From contig JAABTS010000055.1 of the NCBI GenBank assembly GCA_011389735.1, positions 1 to 34,016 on the forward strand: DNA of 34,016 nucleotides. Reading direction: 5' to 3'. A program made the translations under genes and the position numbers. Positions within the stretch are counted from its first letter, which is position 1; every line of letters begins with the position of its first letter. Below are positions 33,583-34,016 of this stretch, piece after piece. The notes beneath the pieces were generated by a model. That model made no database searches. It was given only the letters and a program-made list of their open reading frames with translations, and was not told where the DNA came from. The stretch comes from Desulfobacteraceae bacterium (GTDB lineage: Bacteria; Desulfobacterota; Desulfobacteria; Desulfobacterales; JAABTS01).

Positions 33583-33794
33583 CTATAGTCTTTCTCTTTT
33601 CCAACAAGCCGCCCATTTATAAGCTGGATGGCAATGAAAAGTGTTTTCTTCGAACCCTGCTGAAATTCGACCATTAATATCGTTAAAGGCCTTTCAAATG
33701 CAAGTCTTCAATCAGGTTCGCCGGCTTTTTTACCGGAACGGGCATTTTTCTCTATCTTTTTAAGTATTTTCGTTTTGATTTTGACTTCGAACAT
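33583..33794 (-). pseudogene. Decayed RelE/HigB-type toxin gene
   Basis: From ATG 33794 the frame reads MFEVKIKTKILKKIEKN and stops at 33708. Reading one frame over, it continues KMPVPVKKPANLIEDL, and a further shift gives FHCHPAYKWAACWKRE before a TAG at 33583. In intact RelE-superfamily proteins these blocks follow each other in this order in about 100 residues, with HCH-x-YKWVACW near the end. At least one frameshift and a missing central block (between EDL and HCH) show the gene is dead. A matching antitoxin was not recognised. The assignment rests on recollection of the family pattern. Confidence 0.55.
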
Positions 33795-33917
33795 GTTTCC
33801 TTCGCCTCATCTTCTCAGCATCCATACCTTTCTCGGCTCAATGACATCAGCAATAACCTTTTCAGCATATAGACATTGTCGACGCCGTTGATCCTTAATA
33901 ATTCCATAGCCTCTTCT

Positions 33918-34016
33918 TTACGCCTTTACCCGAACTTCATCAGCCAGCCGCCTTTCTTTTTCGTCCAGACTGAGCCACTGAAGCGCGTCAAACGCCTTAT
34001 GAATTTTCGGGTTTGT
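33918..34016 (-). pseudogene. C-terminal fragment of a PD-(D/E)XK (Rpn-type) nuclease/transposase-like protein, cut by the right edge
   Basis: The open frame entering from the right edge encodes 32 residues, NPKIHKAFDALQWLSLDEKERRL being the telling part, and ends at TAA (33918-33920). This resembles the conserved region just after the nuclease domain in Rpn-family putative transposases (N-x-x-I-x-K-A-x-x-x-L-x-x-L-S-x-x-x-x-x-R-x-L). Intact relatives continue for tens of residues with a charged helical tail, so this copy is probably truncated. Most of the gene is outside the window. Confidence 0.4.

Overview
The window looks like chromosome from a sulfate-reducer-type deltaproteobacterium (Desulfobacterota, probably Desulfobacterales). 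This is inferred from gene content: a large signal-transduction load (poly-HAMP chemoreceptor, CheA, HD-GYP and HPt proteins, a giant Ser/Thr kinase-ATPase-SpoIIE protein), a COG2509-type FAD protein next to YceH, and a freestanding threonyl-tRNA editing domain. No rRNA, tRNA, phage, CRISPR or complete transposase was seen. The species cannot be named from the sequence.

Layout. 1-844 (minus, cut by the left edge): a membrane protein ending in what resembles the C-terminal lid of an acyl-CoA synthetase, divergent from a thiolase (1092-2339). 2458-5664 (minus): carB, without carA beside it. 6152-6907: an orphan EcfT transporter subunit. 7270-10067 (minus): a likely phosphorelay pair, a pseudo-receiver/PAS/HPt protein followed by an HD-GYP response regulator. 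10586-11943: a small unknown gene overlapping dusB, convergent with an N-acetylglutamate-synthase-like GNAT. 12779-15782: a nitrate/taurine-type ABC importer (ATPase, lipoprotein binding protein, permease), then the ThrRS-type editing domain protein at 15895.

16961-24153 is a signalling block: receiver-histidine kinase, CheA carrying tandem MshEN-like motifs, a 996-residue poly-HAMP chemoreceptor and a membrane-anchored coiled-coil protein. It faces the 1805-residue kinase/ATPase/GAF/phosphatase protein at 24268-29685 (minus). No CheW, CheR, CheB or stand-alone CheY is present, so the array must borrow partners from elsewhere or work in a reduced form. 29880-33213 (minus) holds a HAD phosphatase, an unknown 115-residue protein, yceH and a FAD-dependent dehydrogenase. 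The right end (33214-34016) is decayed DNA: an octamer inverted array between 58-bp direct repeats, a broken RelE-type toxin and the tail of a PD-(D/E)XK transposase-like protein.

The most striking feature is in the gaps. Six copies of a ~105-bp imperfect palindrome (family A) and three of a related one (family B) occupy intergenic positions. They share TATAG...CTATA-type ends and a conserved loop around ATATACGA. Two of them, one A and one B, are each interrupted by a third element (family C, 147 and 135 bp) with 12-bp terminal inverted repeats and perfect 8-bp target duplications, landing within about 2 bp of the same spot in the host repeat. This is a nested, site-preferring MITE system with a hexamer array of variable length inside it.
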